In this document: piece by piece, positions 26,087 through 35,187 of the stretch
Position numbering within the stretch: the stretch's first letter is position 1
Layout of the letters: the number at the start of each line of letters is the position of its first letter
Assembly: GCF_012273655.1 (NCBI RefSeq)
Contig: NZ_JAAWWP010000007.1
Span: 186,001-250,000 of the forward strand
From: Streptomyces physcomitrii
Lineage (GTDB): Bacteria > Actinomycetota > Actinomycetes > Streptomycetales > Streptomycetaceae
Reading direction: 5' to 3'
Length of the DNA: 64,000 nt
Notes under the pieces: model-generated
The model's input: the letters and a program-made list of their open reading frames with translations, nothing else
Database searches by the model: none
Told to the model about the DNA's origin: nothing
Position numbers and translations under genes: made by a program

Positions 26087-26115
26087 TCTCAGGCAATTCA
26101 CAGAATTCCCTGAGA
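26087..26115 (+). promoter_or_regulatory. Dyad/direct-repeat operator upstream of the response regulator
   Basis: TCTCAGGCAATT and AATTCCCTGAGA (11 of 12 complementary, 5-bp centre) flank CACAG. The same stretch also holds an 11-bp-spaced direct repeat TTCTCAG / TTCACAG, the arrangement OmpR-family regulators prefer. It ends 33 bp before the regulator start, so autoregulation is plausible. Confidence 0.6.
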
Positions 26116-26148
26116 GGCCTCTCACCGCGGCGGCAGAGGGTATGCGGT

Positions 26149-26892
26149 ATGACCGTGACCTCGCCCCAGGGGCGTACCGAACTGCTGAGGCCGGACGGGA
26201 GTCCGGTACGGGTGCTCGTGGTCGACGACGAGCAGTCGATCACCGAGCTGCTCTCGATGGCGCTGCGCTACGAGGGCTGGAAGATCCGCCACGCCGCCGA
26301 CGGGGCCGAGGCGGTGCGCACCGCCCGCGCCTTCCGCCCCGACGCGGTGGTGCTCGACATGATGCTGCCCGACATGGACGGGCTGTCCATCCTCGGCCGC
26401 CTGCGCCGCGAACTGCCGGACATCCCGGTGCTGTTCCTCACGGCCAAGGACGCCGTGGAGGACCGTATCGCGGGGCTGACCGCGGGCGGCGACGACTATG
26501 TCACCAAGCCCTTCAGCCTGGAGGAGGTGGTGGCCCGGCTGCGCGGACTGATCCGCCGCTCGGGCGCCGCCGACACCCGCAACGACTCGGTACTCGTCGT
26601 CGGCGACCTCAGCCTCGACGAGGACAGCCACGAGGTGACCCGGGCGGGCACGTCCATCCATCTGACGGCCACCGAATTCGAGCTGCTCCGCTTCCTGATG
26701 CGCAATCCGCGCCGGGTGCTGAGCAAGCCGCAGATCCTCGACCGCGTCTGGTCGTACGACTTCGGCGGCCAGGCCAACGTCGTGGAGCTGTACATCTCCT
26801 ACCTTCGGCGGAAGATCGACGCGGGCCGCGAGCCGATGATCCACACCCGGCGCGGCGCCGGTTACCTGATCAAGGCGGCCACCGGGCAGTGA
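26149..26892 (+). CDS. OmpR/PhoB-family response regulator
   Basis: A 247-residue regulator. The receiver domain has VVDDE near residues 24-28, the phosphoacceptor D70 (VVLDMMLPD), the switch T98 and K120 (YVTKPF). The C-terminal winged helix contains LTATEFELLRFLMRNPRRVLS and the recognition/wing segment YISYLRRKID...RGAGYLI. GTG of the next gene overlaps its stop (GTGA), so it is cotranscribed and translationally coupled with its kinase. The upstream dyad is a likely autoregulatory site. Membrane glycosyltransferases in the same operon suggest envelope stress or sugar decoration as the output. Confidence 0.95.
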   Translation: MTVTSPQGRTELLRPDGSPVRVLVVDDEQSITELLSMALRYEGWKIRHAADGAEAVRTARAFRPDAVVLDMMLPDMDGLSILGRLRRELPDIPVLFLTAKDAVEDRIAGLTAGGDDYVTKPFSLEEVVARLRGLIRRSGAADTRNDSVLVVGDLSLDEDSHEVTRAGTSIHLTATEFELLRFLMRNPRRVLSKPQILDRVWSYDFGGQANVVELYISYLRRKIDAGREPMIHTRRGAGYLIKAATGQ

Positions 26893-28961
26893 GCGCCACC
26901 CGGCTCCGCGCCCCGCGCACCAGGACCCGCGCCCCGCGCACCTGGTTCCGCGCCCCGCGCACCGGGCCGCGTTCGCTGCGCACCCGGCTCGTCGTCTCGG
27001 CCGTGGTGCTCATCGCGGTGGTGTGCACGGTGATCGGTTCGGTCACCGCGATAGCGCTGCGTTCGCACCTCTACGAGCAGTTGGACGGCTCGCTCGGCGA
27101 GGTCGCGATGCGCGCGGCCGGACCGCCGAAGGAACTCCCGGACCGCCACCGCCCCGACGACCGGCTTGCCTTCGTCACCCTCGGCCCCCAGGAACTCGGC
27201 ACCATAGGCGCCCAGTTGGACGGCAACGGCACCATCCAGCGCGCCCTGGTCAGCACGGAGACCGACTCCGGAACCGACTCCGGAACCGACTCCGGAACCG
27301 ACTCCGGAACCGACTCCGGAACCGGGGCCGGAACCGACTCCGGGACCGGCAGCCCGGCGGACCAGGAACAGTCTCGGGACCAGAACCAGGACCGCTGGCG
27401 CGGCCCCCGGTCCGAGGCCGCCGTGCTCACCGCCGCGCAGCGGTCCGCGCTCGGCTCGGTGGCCAGGGACGGCCGGCCGCACAGCGTGGAGCTGCCGGGC
27501 CTCGGCGGCTACCGGGTGGAGTTCCGCAGCGGCGCCAACGGCTCCTTCCTGGTCGGGGTGCCGACCGAGAAGGTCAGCAACACACTGCGCACCCTGCTCG
27601 TGGTCGAGGTGAGCGTCACCGCCGCCGGTCTGGTCGCGGCCACCCTCGCCGGGACCGCCCTCGCCTCGGTGGCGCTGCGCCCGCTGCGCCGGGTGGCCGC
27701 CACCGCGACCCGGGTCTCCGAACTCCCCCTGCACCGCGGCGAGGTGAGGCTGTACGAGCGGGTGCCGGACGCCGACGACCGGACCGAGGTGGGCCAGGTC
27801 GGCGCCGCCCTCAACCGGATGCTGGACCATGTGCACGAGGCGCTCGACGCCCGCCAGCGCAGCGAGACCCGGGTACGCCAGTTCGTCGCGGACGCCGGGC
27901 ACGAGCTGCGCACCCCGCTCGCCTCCATCCTCGGCTACGCCGAACTCACCCGCCGCAGCGGCGAGTCGACCGGACCGGACACCCGGCACGCCCTGCACCG
28001 CATCGAGTCCGAGGCCGAGCGGATGACCGGACTGGTGGCGGATCTGCTGCTGCTCGCCCGCCTCGACTCCGGCCGCCCGCTGCTCCACGAGCCCGTCGAC
28101 CTCGCCCCGTTGGCGGTGGACGCGCTCAGCGACGCCCGGGCGGCGGGCCAGGAGCACCACTGGCGGCTGGAGTTGACCGAGCGGCGCGGCCAAGTCCGGG
28201 GCGACGCGGGCAGGTTGCAGCAGGTCCTGGTCAACCTCCTCGCCAACGCCCGCACCCACACCCCACCGGGCACCACGGTCACCCTGCGGCTCCGGCGCGA
28301 GGATCCCGTACCCGTCCCGCGTCTCGTACCCGGCGAGAAGGCGGCCCGCCACGGGGCACGCCACCAGGACCGCGGACCCGTGGCGGCCCCCGCGGACGCC
28401 GAGGTCGAACCCGGGGTGCCGGACAACTCCACTGACCCAGCCGCCAGTTCGGGCACCGACCCCGCGGCCGGTCCGGTCGGCCCTCCGGTCGGCGGCCCCC
28501 ACCTCCTCCTGGACGTCGAGGACAACGGCCCCGGCATCCCCGCCCCGCTGCTCGGCCAGGTCTTCGAGCGCTTCGTGCGCGGGGACACCTCCCGCTCCCG
28601 GGCCGCCGGTTCCACCGGCCTCGGTCTCGCCCTCGTCCGCGCGGTGGCCCGCGCCCACGGCGGCGAGGTCACGGTGACCTCCCGACCGGGCCGCACCGTC
28701 TTCACCCTGCGCCTCCCGGCGACGGCGTACGAGGATCCGGCGGCGTACGGGGAGACGGACACGTACGAGGCGTACGGGGACATGGACGCGTACGGAGCGT
28801 ACGGAGACACGGACGCGTACGCGGACGACGAAGACGCCCCCGCACCCCCGGCTGACGAAGACGCACCCCCGGACGCGCCCCCGGCCGAAGAAGACACGCC
28901 CCCGAAGTCACCCCCGCCCCCCACCTCACAGCCCGGCCACAGGCTCAGCACACAGCCGTGA
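26889..28961 (+). CDS. Sensor histidine kinase
   Basis: A 690-residue transmembrane kinase. Order: an Arg/Pro N-terminus with repeated RAPRT, TM1 (about 33-57), an extracytoplasmic sensor (58-234), TM2 (about 235-262), HAMP, and the DHp box AGHELRTPLAS with phosphoacceptor H338. The ATPase domain follows, with N-box VNLLANARTH, the G1 region LLDVEDNGPGIP and the G2 region GSTGLGLALV. An ~80-residue Asp/Tyr/Pro tail ends it. The sensor contains a TDSG repeat (about 125-152). An insertion of ~65 residues separates the N and G1 boxes. GTG at 26889 overlaps the regulator stop. Confidence 0.93.
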   Translation: MSATRLRAPRTRTRAPRTWFRAPRTGPRSLRTRLVVSAVVLIAVVCTVIGSVTAIALRSHLYEQLDGSLGEVAMRAAGPPKELPDRHRPDDRLAFVTLGPQELGTIGAQLDGNGTIQRALVSTETDSGTDSGTDSGTDSGTDSGTGAGTDSGTGSPADQEQSRDQNQDRWRGPRSEAAVLTAAQRSALGSVARDGRPHSVELPGLGGYRVEFRSGANGSFLVGVPTEKVSNTLRTLLVVEVSVTAAGLVAATLAGTALASVALRPLRRVAATATRVSELPLHRGEVRLYERVPDADDRTEVGQVGAALNRMLDHVHEALDARQRSETRVRQFVADAGHELRTPLASILGYAELTRRSGESTGPDTRHALHRIESEAERMTGLVADLLLLARLDSGRPLLHEPVDLAPLAVDALSDARAAGQEHHWRLELTERRGQVRGDAGRLQQVLVNLLANARTHTPPGTTVTLRLRREDPVPVPRLVPGEKAARHGARHQDRGPVAAPADAEVEPGVPDNSTDPAASSGTDPAAGPVGPPVGGPHLLLDVEDNGPGIPAPLLGQVFERFVRGDTSRSRAAGSTGLGLALVRAVARAHGGEVTVTSRPGRTVFTLRLPATAYEDPAAYGETDTYEAYGDMDAYGAYGDTDAYADDEDAPAPPADEDAPPDAPPAEEDTPPKSPPPPTSQPGHRLSTQP
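27261..27344 (+). repeat. 12-bp tandem repeat (7 units) in the kinase sensor domain
   Basis: ACCGACTCCGGA is repeated five times exactly, followed by one variant and one near-exact unit. It encodes TDSG repeats in the extracytoplasmic loop and keeps frame. Confidence 0.9.
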
Positions 28962-30529
28962 CAGCGGCCCCGGCGAGTGTCGGGGTCATGCGCACAGACA
29001 TCCCGCCGGGCCCGCCCCGGCACTCGGCCCGGCCGGGCGCCCTGCCCGCCCGGCAGCACCTACCGGCCGTCCCCGCGGCGCCCGCGACCAGCCGGAAAGC
29101 CGACCCGATGGCGGCTCCCGGCAGCGCCCCGGGCACCGACCCGGAGACCGCCCCGGTGCTCGACGTGACGATCCCCGTCCACAACGAGGAGCGCGACCTC
29201 GAACCCTGTGTCCGGCGCCTCCACGCCCATCTGCTGCGGACCTTCCCGTACCCCTTCCGGATCACCGTCGCGGACAACGCCTCCACCGACGCCACCCCGG
29301 AGATCGCCGAGCGGCTCGCGCTGAGCCTGCCGCAGGTGGCGGCGGTCCGGCTGGACGAGAAGGGCCGGGGGCGGGCGCTGCGCACCGTCTGGTCGGCCTC
29401 GACGGCGCCGGTGCTCGCGTACATGGACGTCGATCTGTCCACCGACCTCAACGCCCTGCTGCCGCTGGTCGCCCCGCTGATCTCCGGCCACTCCGACCTG
29501 GCGATCGGAACCCGGCTCTCCCGCGGCTCCCGGGTGGTGCGCGGCCCCCGCCGCGAACTGATCAGCCGCGCCTACAACCTGGTGCTCCGCGGCTCGCTCG
29601 CCGCCCGCTTCTCCGACGCCCAGTGCGGATTCAAGGCGATCCGCTACGAGGTGGCGCAGGCGCTGCTGCCGCTGGTCGAGGACACCAACTGGTTCTTCGA
29701 CACCGAGCTGCTGATCCTCGCCGAGCGCGCCGGGCTGCGGATCCACGAGGTGCCGGTGGACTGGGTCGACGACCCGGACTCGACCGTGCACCTGGTGCGT
29801 ACCGCGGTCGAGGACCTGCGCGGCGTCTGGCGGGTGGGGCGCGCGCTCGCCGCCGGTTCGCTGCCGCTGGACCGGCTGGCCCGCCCCTTCGGCGACGATC
29901 CGCGCGACCGCGCGCTGCCCGGGGTGCCGCGCGGGCTCGCCCGCCAGCTCCTCGGCTTCTGCACGGTCGGCGTCCTGTCGACGCTGCTCTATCTGCTCCT
30001 GTACTCCGGTTTCCGTACGGTGTGCGGACCCCAGGCCGCCAACGCGCTCGCCCTGCTGCTCTCCGCCCTCGCCAACACGGCGGCCAACCGGCGGCTGACC
30101 TTCGGGGTGCGCGGCCGGCCCGGCGCCGTACGGCACCAGGCGCAGGGGCTCGTCGTCTTCGGCATCGGGCTCGCGCTCACCAGCGGCTCGCTCGCCGCCC
30201 TCGACGCGGCGGGCAGCCACGCCTCGCACTCCGCCGAACTCGCGGTCCTCATCGCGGCGAACCTGGCCGCCACCGTGCTGCGCTTCCTGCTGCTGCGCGC
30301 CTGGGTGTTCACCGAGGCCCGCACCCCACCGCCCGCCGGCGGCCAGGTCCCCGGCCGCGACCCGGACGAGACCCTCGTCCGCGACGATCTCCGCACCCCG
30401 GTCCGCGACGACCTGCGCACCCCCGTCCGCGACGGCGTCCTCGCCTCCCGGCACGACACCGTCCCCGCCCCGCCGCGCGACAGCGCCCCCGCCACCACCC
30501 CCGACCACGACCCGGAGAGCTCCCGATGA
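28958..30529 (+). CDS. Bifunctional glycosyltransferase family 2 / GtrA family protein
   Basis: A 523-residue protein. The GT2 domain (about 65-300) is DPMS/GtrB-like, with VTIPVHNEE, the metal-binding YMDVDLST and DAQCGFKAI; it should load a sugar onto polyprenyl phosphate. It is fused to a GtrA-type four-helix membrane domain (about 330-460) thought to flip the lipid-linked sugar. The C-terminus has repeated VRDDLRTP. GTG at 28958 overlaps the kinase stop; an ATG at 28988 is an alternative. Its stop overlaps the next gene's ATG (ATGA). Confidence 0.92.
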   Translation: MTAAPASVGVMRTDIPPGPPRHSARPGALPARQHLPAVPAAPATSRKADPMAAPGSAPGTDPETAPVLDVTIPVHNEERDLEPCVRRLHAHLLRTFPYPFRITVADNASTDATPEIAERLALSLPQVAAVRLDEKGRGRALRTVWSASTAPVLAYMDVDLSTDLNALLPLVAPLISGHSDLAIGTRLSRGSRVVRGPRRELISRAYNLVLRGSLAARFSDAQCGFKAIRYEVAQALLPLVEDTNWFFDTELLILAERAGLRIHEVPVDWVDDPDSTVHLVRTAVEDLRGVWRVGRALAAGSLPLDRLARPFGDDPRDRALPGVPRGLARQLLGFCTVGVLSTLLYLLLYSGFRTVCGPQAANALALLLSALANTAANRRLTFGVRGRPGAVRHQAQGLVVFGIGLALTSGSLAALDAAGSHASHSAELAVLIAANLAATVLRFLLLRAWVFTEARTPPPAGGQVPGRDPDETLVRDDLRTPVRDDLRTPVRDGVLASRHDTVPAPPRDSAPATTPDHDPESSR

Positions 30530-32856
30530 GCAGCCATACCGAGACCCTTCGCCCCGCCGCCGGGCCCCCGGACCGGCTGTCCGCCGTCTCGGCCCGCGCC
30601 ACCGAGGGCGCCGCGCGGCTGTGGCGCGGCCGCCCGGAGGACGCCCGCTGGGTGCGGCCCGCCTTCCTCGGGCTGCTGCTCCTGGTCGCGGTCGGCTACC
30701 TCTGGGACCTCAGCGCCTCCGGCTGGTCCAACTCCTTCTACTCGGCGGCGGTCCAGGCGGGCAGCGCGGACTGGAAGGCCTTCTTCTTCGGCTCGCTGGA
30801 CGCGGGCAACGCGATCACCGTGGACAAGCCCCCGGCCGCGCTCTGGCCGATGGCGCTCTCGGTCCGCCTCTTCGGCCTCAACTCCTGGGCGATCCTGGTG
30901 CCCGAGGCGCTGATGGGCGTGGGCACCGCGGCCGTGCTGTACGCGGCGGTGCGGCGCCGGTTCAGCGCCGCGGCCGGACTCCTCGCGGTCGCCGTCTTCG
31001 CCACCACCCCGGTCGCGGCGCTGATGTTCCGCTTCAACAACCCGGACGCGCTGCTCACCCTCCTGATGACGGTGACGGTGTACGCGGTGCTGCGCGCCCT
31101 GGAGGCCGGACGCACCGCCTGGCTGCTCCTCGCGGGCGCCGCCGTCGGCCTCGCCTTCCTCACCAAGACCCTCCAGGCCTTCCTGATCCTGCCGCCGCTC
31201 GCCCTGGTGTACGCGGTCTGCGCACCGGTGCCGCTGCGCCGCAGGCTGGGTCAACTCCTGCTCTCCGGGGTCGTGTTGGTGCTCGCGGGCGGCTGGTGGG
31301 TGGCGCTCGTCGAGCTGTGGCCGGCCGGTTCACGGCCCTATATCGGCGGCTCCCAGCACAACTCCTTCCTGGAGCTGACCTTCGGCTACAACGGCCTCGG
31401 CCGCATCAACGGCGACGAGACCGGCAGCGTCGGCGGCGGAGGCGGCCCCGGCGGAGGCGGCGGCCGCTGGGGCGACACCGGGCTGCTGCGCATGTTCGAC
31501 GAGTCCACCGGCGCCCAGGTGGCCTGGCTGCTGCCCGCCGCGCTGCTCCTGCTGATCGCCGGACTCGTCCTCACCCGCCGGGCGCCGCGCACCGACACGG
31601 CGCGCGCGGCGCATCTCGCCTGGGGCGGCTCCCTGCTCGCCACCGGCCTGGTCTTCAGCCTCATGGCGGGGATCTTCCACCAGTACTACACGGTGGCCCT
31701 CGCCCCGTACCTCGCCGCCGTCGTGGCGATGGGCGCGACCGGCCTCTGGGAGCGCCGCGCCGAGGCCTGGCCCGCGCTGCTGCTCGGCGCCGCCGTCGCG
31801 GGCACCGCCGTCTGGGCTCATGTCCTGCTGAACCGCACCCCCGACTACCTGCCCTGGCTGCGCTGGGCCGTCCTCCTCGGCGGCCTCGCGGCGGCGGTCC
31901 TGCTGGCCCTCGCGCCGCGGCTGCACCGCGCGCCGGTCCGCGGCGCCCTCGCGCTGGCCCTCGCGGCCTGCCTGGCGGGCCCGGTCGCGTACACCCTGTC
32001 GACCCTCAACTCCCCGCACACCGGCTCGATTCCGACGGCCGGACCGGCGGGCGCGGGCATGCCCGGCTTCGGCGGCGGCCGCGGCCCCGGGGGAGGGGCC
32101 GGGGGTCCGGGCGGCCCCGGCGGCAACTTCCCCGGCGGCGGCCAGGGCGGCAACGGCCAAGGCGGCAACGCTCCCGGCGGCAACGGCCAGACCGGCAACG
32201 GCCCTGGCGGCGGCGCCGGGCAGGGCCCCGGTGGCGCCTTCCCCGGCGGCGGACAAGGCCCCGGCGGTCAGGCACCCGGCGGCCAGGGCAACGGCCGAGG
32301 CGGCTTCCCCGGTGGCTTCCCCGGCGGAGGTACGGGCGGCGGCGCCGAACGCCCCGGCGGACGTGGCGGCGGTGGCGGAATGGGCGGCCTGCTCGGCGGT
32401 CAGCAGGTGAGCGCGAAGGCCTCCGCACTGCTGAAGAAGGACGCCGACCGGTACACCTGGGCAGCGGCGGCGATCGGCTCCCAGAACGCGGCGAGCTACC
32501 AACTCTCCACCGGCAGGCCCGTGATGGCGATCGGCGGCTTCAACGGCACCGACCCCTCCCCGACCCTCGCCCAGTTCCAGCAGTACGTGGCGGACGGCCG
32601 TATCCACTACTTCCTCGCCGGAGGCGGCATGGGCGGCGGCGCGGAGATGCCCGGCGGCCGGATGGGCGGCGGCGAACGCGGCACCTCCTCGGCCATCTCC
32701 ACCTGGGTCGAGTCCCACTTCACCAAGGTGACGGTCGGCGAATCCACCTTCTACGACCTGACGAAGGAGAAGTCCACGACGAAGGAGAAGTCGACGGCGA
32801 AGGGTCAGCAGGGGACGGCCAAGGAGACGAACTCCCGCACGAAGGCGGGCAGTTAG
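30526..32856 (+). CDS. Glycosyltransferase family 39 (ArnT/PMT-like) membrane protein
   Basis: A 776-residue polytopic enzyme that should transfer sugar from a polyprenyl-phosphate donor to an envelope acceptor. The N-terminal family block is clear: SNSFYSAAVQAGSADWKAFF and NAITVDKPPAALW (the conserved DKPP), followed by about a dozen membrane helices. Residues ~505-625 form a Gly/Pro/Asn-rich segment (GGNGQGGNAPGG-type), and then a conserved extracytoplasmic domain (DADRYTWAAAAIGSQNAASY, ending in VTVGESTFYDL). It is the last gene of the operon and probably uses the lipid-sugar made by the preceding GT2-GtrA protein. Confidence 0.92.
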   Translation: MSSHTETLRPAAGPPDRLSAVSARATEGAARLWRGRPEDARWVRPAFLGLLLLVAVGYLWDLSASGWSNSFYSAAVQAGSADWKAFFFGSLDAGNAITVDKPPAALWPMALSVRLFGLNSWAILVPEALMGVGTAAVLYAAVRRRFSAAAGLLAVAVFATTPVAALMFRFNNPDALLTLLMTVTVYAVLRALEAGRTAWLLLAGAAVGLAFLTKTLQAFLILPPLALVYAVCAPVPLRRRLGQLLLSGVVLVLAGGWWVALVELWPAGSRPYIGGSQHNSFLELTFGYNGLGRINGDETGSVGGGGGPGGGGGRWGDTGLLRMFDESTGAQVAWLLPAALLLLIAGLVLTRRAPRTDTARAAHLAWGGSLLATGLVFSLMAGIFHQYYTVALAPYLAAVVAMGATGLWERRAEAWPALLLGAAVAGTAVWAHVLLNRTPDYLPWLRWAVLLGGLAAAVLLALAPRLHRAPVRGALALALAACLAGPVAYTLSTLNSPHTGSIPTAGPAGAGMPGFGGGRGPGGGAGGPGGPGGNFPGGGQGGNGQGGNAPGGNGQTGNGPGGGAGQGPGGAFPGGGQGPGGQAPGGQGNGRGGFPGGFPGGGTGGGAERPGGRGGGGGMGGLLGGQQVSAKASALLKKDADRYTWAAAAIGSQNAASYQLSTGRPVMAIGGFNGTDPSPTLAQFQQYVADGRIHYFLAGGGMGGGAEMPGGRMGGGERGTSSAISTWVESHFTKVTVGESTFYDLTKEKSTTKEKSTAKGQQGTAKETNSRTKAGS

Positions 32857-32890
32857 CCGCTACGAGGCGGAACCGGAGGAAGAGGAAGGG

Positions 32891-32934
32891 GAGGGGTGGG
32901 ACCAAGGCCGCGAGCGATCCTGGTCCCACCCCTC
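32891..32934. terminator. Bidirectional terminator between GT39 and EEP genes
   Basis: GAGGGGTGGGACCA and TGGTCCCACCCCTC form a perfect 14-bp stem with a 16-nt loop, placed between the convergent genes. Confidence 0.85.
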
Positions 32935-32962
32935 TCGCCGCATCCCCTGTCCCTCCCCGGCC

Positions 32963-34051
32963 TCAACGCCCCCTGCGCAGCCGGAGATCGGCGACGACCG
33001 GCAGGTGGTCCGAGGCGAGGCCCGCGACCACCCGGGCATCCCGGACGCGCACCCCCTCGCCGACCGCCACATAGTCGATCCGCTTGACCGGGTCCTGGGC
33101 CGGATAGCTCGGCGCAGCGGGGTCGGCGTCCGTCAACTCGCGCCACAGCGGCGCGAGTTCGGGTGCGGTCGGTTCGGCGTTGAAGTCGCCGAGGAGGATC
33201 TGGCGGGGGCAGCGGCCGTGCCGGTCGCAGTCCTCGGCCATGAGGCGGCGGGTGTCGGCGACCTGGGCGGTACGCACCGCGGGGTCGCCCCGGTAGTCCA
33301 GGTGCGTGGCGTAGACGTGCACCGGTACCCCGTGGACCCGTACGACGACCTCGGGGAAGCCGGGGGCCGGGGCGGGCACCGGGTCCGGGTCCTGGGTGGA
33401 GAGCCGGGTGATCGCGTGGTTGTGCGCCTCGGTGATCGGGTACCGGGAGAGCACCGCGAGCCCGAACTCGCGCCGGGGATCGCCCTCGGCGGCCGGGTCG
33501 AGGCTGTATATCGGCGCGAAGTAGACGTGCATCCCCAGGCGCCGGGCGAGTTCGCCGGCCAGATCGCGCCACTGGCTGCGCGCGTCCCAGTGGACGTCGA
33601 CCTCCTCCAGGCCGATCACCTCGGCCCCGAGCGCGCGCAGCGCCGCCTCCTGCCGGTCGAGGTCGAAGACGTTGTCCATGCCCGCCCCGGCGTGGATGTT
33701 GTACGTGGCCACCCGCAGCGGCACCGTGCCGTGCCCCCGCCCGGCCGGGGACGAGGCCGCCGCGGGCGGGGCGGCGAGCGCGGCGAGCAGCCCGGCACCG
33801 AGCAGCGCGGCCACCGGGGCGCGCAACCGCCGTGCACCCGGCCCCCGCCGGTCAGCTGACCCGGACCGCAAGGACGACCCGGACCGGATGGATGACCCGG
33901 ACCGGACAGGTAATCCGGAACCTACAGGTGGCCCGGACCGGACAGGCGACCCCGACCGGACAGGCAATCCGAAACCGACAGGTGAGCCGCGACGGGTACG
34001 GAACGCGCGGCGGGTGCGGAAAAGGAGGGACAAGGGCAAGGGCACCGGCAT
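32963..34051 (-). CDS. Secreted/membrane-anchored endonuclease-exonuclease-phosphatase family protein
   Basis: A 362-residue EEP-fold hydrolase. An N-terminal Arg/Ser region with RSG-type repeats (about 30-66) precedes one hydrophobic segment (about 79-99), so the catalytic domain is probably outside. EEP motifs: VATYNIHAG (N118), GLEEVDVHW (E149/E150), YATHLDYRGD, LLGDFNAEP, RIDYVAV and the terminal SDHLPVVAD. All catalytic residues look intact. The substrate could be a phosphodiester, a sphingolipid-type molecule or extracellular DNA. ATG at 34051 follows AAGGGGAG. The DNA repeats at 33856-33990 encode the RSG repeats. Confidence 0.87.
   Translation of the reverse strand: MPVPLPLSLLFRTRRAFRTRRGSPVGFGLPVRSGSPVRSGPPVGSGLPVRSGSSIRSGSSLRSGSADRRGPGARRLRAPVAALLGAGLLAALAAPPAAASSPAGRGHGTVPLRVATYNIHAGAGMDNVFDLDRQEAALRALGAEVIGLEEVDVHWDARSQWRDLAGELARRLGMHVYFAPIYSLDPAAEGDPRREFGLAVLSRYPITEAHNHAITRLSTQDPDPVPAPAPGFPEVVVRVHGVPVHVYATHLDYRGDPAVRTAQVADTRRLMAEDCDRHGRCPRQILLGDFNAEPTAPELAPLWRELTDADPAAPSYPAQDPVKRIDYVAVGEGVRVRDARVVAGLASDHLPVVADLRLRRGR
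33856..33990 (-). repeat. 15/18-bp degenerate tandem repeats encoding RSG(S/P)PV units
   Basis: About eight copies of a GACCCGGACCGGAYRGG-like unit are arranged head to tail, in frame with the EEP gene, before its membrane segment. Confidence 0.75.
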
Positions 34052-34140
34052 CCGACACTCCCCTTTTTTCAGTTCTCCGCCCCATACCGTACCGCCGGGC
34101 AGGGCGCTTGGCCCGGCCCCGGACACGGCGGATTCCCGCG

Positions 34141-34968
34141 CTACACCTCGGGCAGCGACTCCCCCTGGACCGCCTGGATGTCCAGCTCCACGCGGAGGGT
34201 GGTGCCGATCGCGGCCATGCCGGTCTGGAGCACCTGGTTGTAGTTCATCGCGAAGTCCTCGCGGCGCAGTTCGGCGGTGGCGCGGAAGGCGGCCCGCAGT
34301 CCGCCCCAGGGGTCGGGCCCGGTGCCGAGGTAGCTCAGGTCGAGCTCCACCGACCGCTGGACGCCGTGCAGGCCGAGTTCGCCGTGCACGGTCCAGCGGT
34401 CGGTGCCCGCCGGGGTGAGGCCGTGGGAGCGGTAGGTGATCTCCGGGTAGCGCTCGACGTCCAGGAAGTCGGGGGACTTCAGGTGCCCGTCCCGCGTCGC
34501 GTTGCCGGTGTCGATGGAGGCCGAGCGGATCACGGCCTCCACCCGGGACTTGGCGATGTCCGCCTGGTCGGCCGCGATCTCGATCCGCGCCCCGAAGTCC
34601 AGGAACCGCCCCCGCACACTGGAGATCCCCAGGTGCTGGGCGATCGCGGCCACCGAGGAGTGCACCGGGTCGACGGTCCAGGGCCCGGGCGGCGGGAGCT
34701 CGTCGCCGCCCTGCCGGGCGAGCGCGATCCGGCCGAGGTCGACCCGGCCGGAGGCGGTCACCAGGGCGCTCTGCGCCAGCGGCTGGTAGCCGACCGCGGT
34801 CACGATCACCGTGTAGGCGCCGGGGGCGAGTTCGGTGGGCTCCTGGACGGCGCCGTCCTCGTCGACCTCGGCACGCAGCACCTGCGTACCCGTCATATCG
34901 GTCAGCGTGACGACCGCGTGCGGCACCGCCCAGCCGTCCCGCGTACCGATGCGTGCGCTCAGTGCCAT
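34141..34968 (-). CDS. YceI-family protein with N-terminal carboxypeptidase-regulatory-like domain
   Basis: A 275-residue protein. Residues 1-90 form a CarboxypepD_reg/Cna-B-like beta sandwich (VTLTDMTGTQVLRAEVDEDG and APGAYTVIVTAVGYQPLAQ). Residues ~95-270 are a YceI lipocalin-like domain (WTVDPVHSSVAAIAQH, VRGRFLDFGARI and ELGLHGVQRSVELDL), a family that binds polyprenoid or other hydrophobic ligands. No signal peptide is seen. ATG at 34968 follows AAGGAGAG. The same beta-sandwich type occurs three times in the MFS protein encoded just upstream, so the two probably work together on a hydrophobic substrate. Confidence 0.9.
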   Translation of the reverse strand: MALSARIGTRDGWAVPHAVVTLTDMTGTQVLRAEVDEDGAVQEPTELAPGAYTVIVTAVGYQPLAQSALVTASGRVDLGRIALARQGGDELPPPGPWTVDPVHSSVAAIAQHLGISSVRGRFLDFGARIEIAADQADIAKSRVEAVIRSASIDTGNATRDGHLKSPDFLDVERYPEITYRSHGLTPAGTDRWTVHGELGLHGVQRSVELDLSYLGTGPDPWGGLRAAFRATAELRREDFAMNYNQVLQTGMAAIGTTLRVELDIQAVQGESLPEV

Positions 34969-35063
34969 CGCGTTCTCTCCTTGCGTGCCGGGCGCGCTGC
35001 GGGCGTGCCCGGGGTGGTCTCGCTGTGGGTCCGGTCCGCCCGGGGAAGGGCAGGGTGGCCCCC

Positions 35064-35095
35064 GGCGGCGGCAGCGGCCGTCCCCTGCCGCCGCC
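35064..35095 (-). terminator. Hairpin between MFS and YceI genes
   Basis: GGCGGCGGCAG and CTGCCGCCGCC form a perfect 11-bp stem around a 10-nt loop in the 219-bp gap. It may attenuate readthrough from the MFS gene. Confidence 0.5.
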
Positions 35096-35187
35096 CGCCT
35101 GCCGGGGGCCTTCGCCCGCGGGCCGGGGGGTGCCTCCGCTCAAGGACACCCTGCACGGCCCGCGGGGATCTGGGGAACGCCCTTCGA

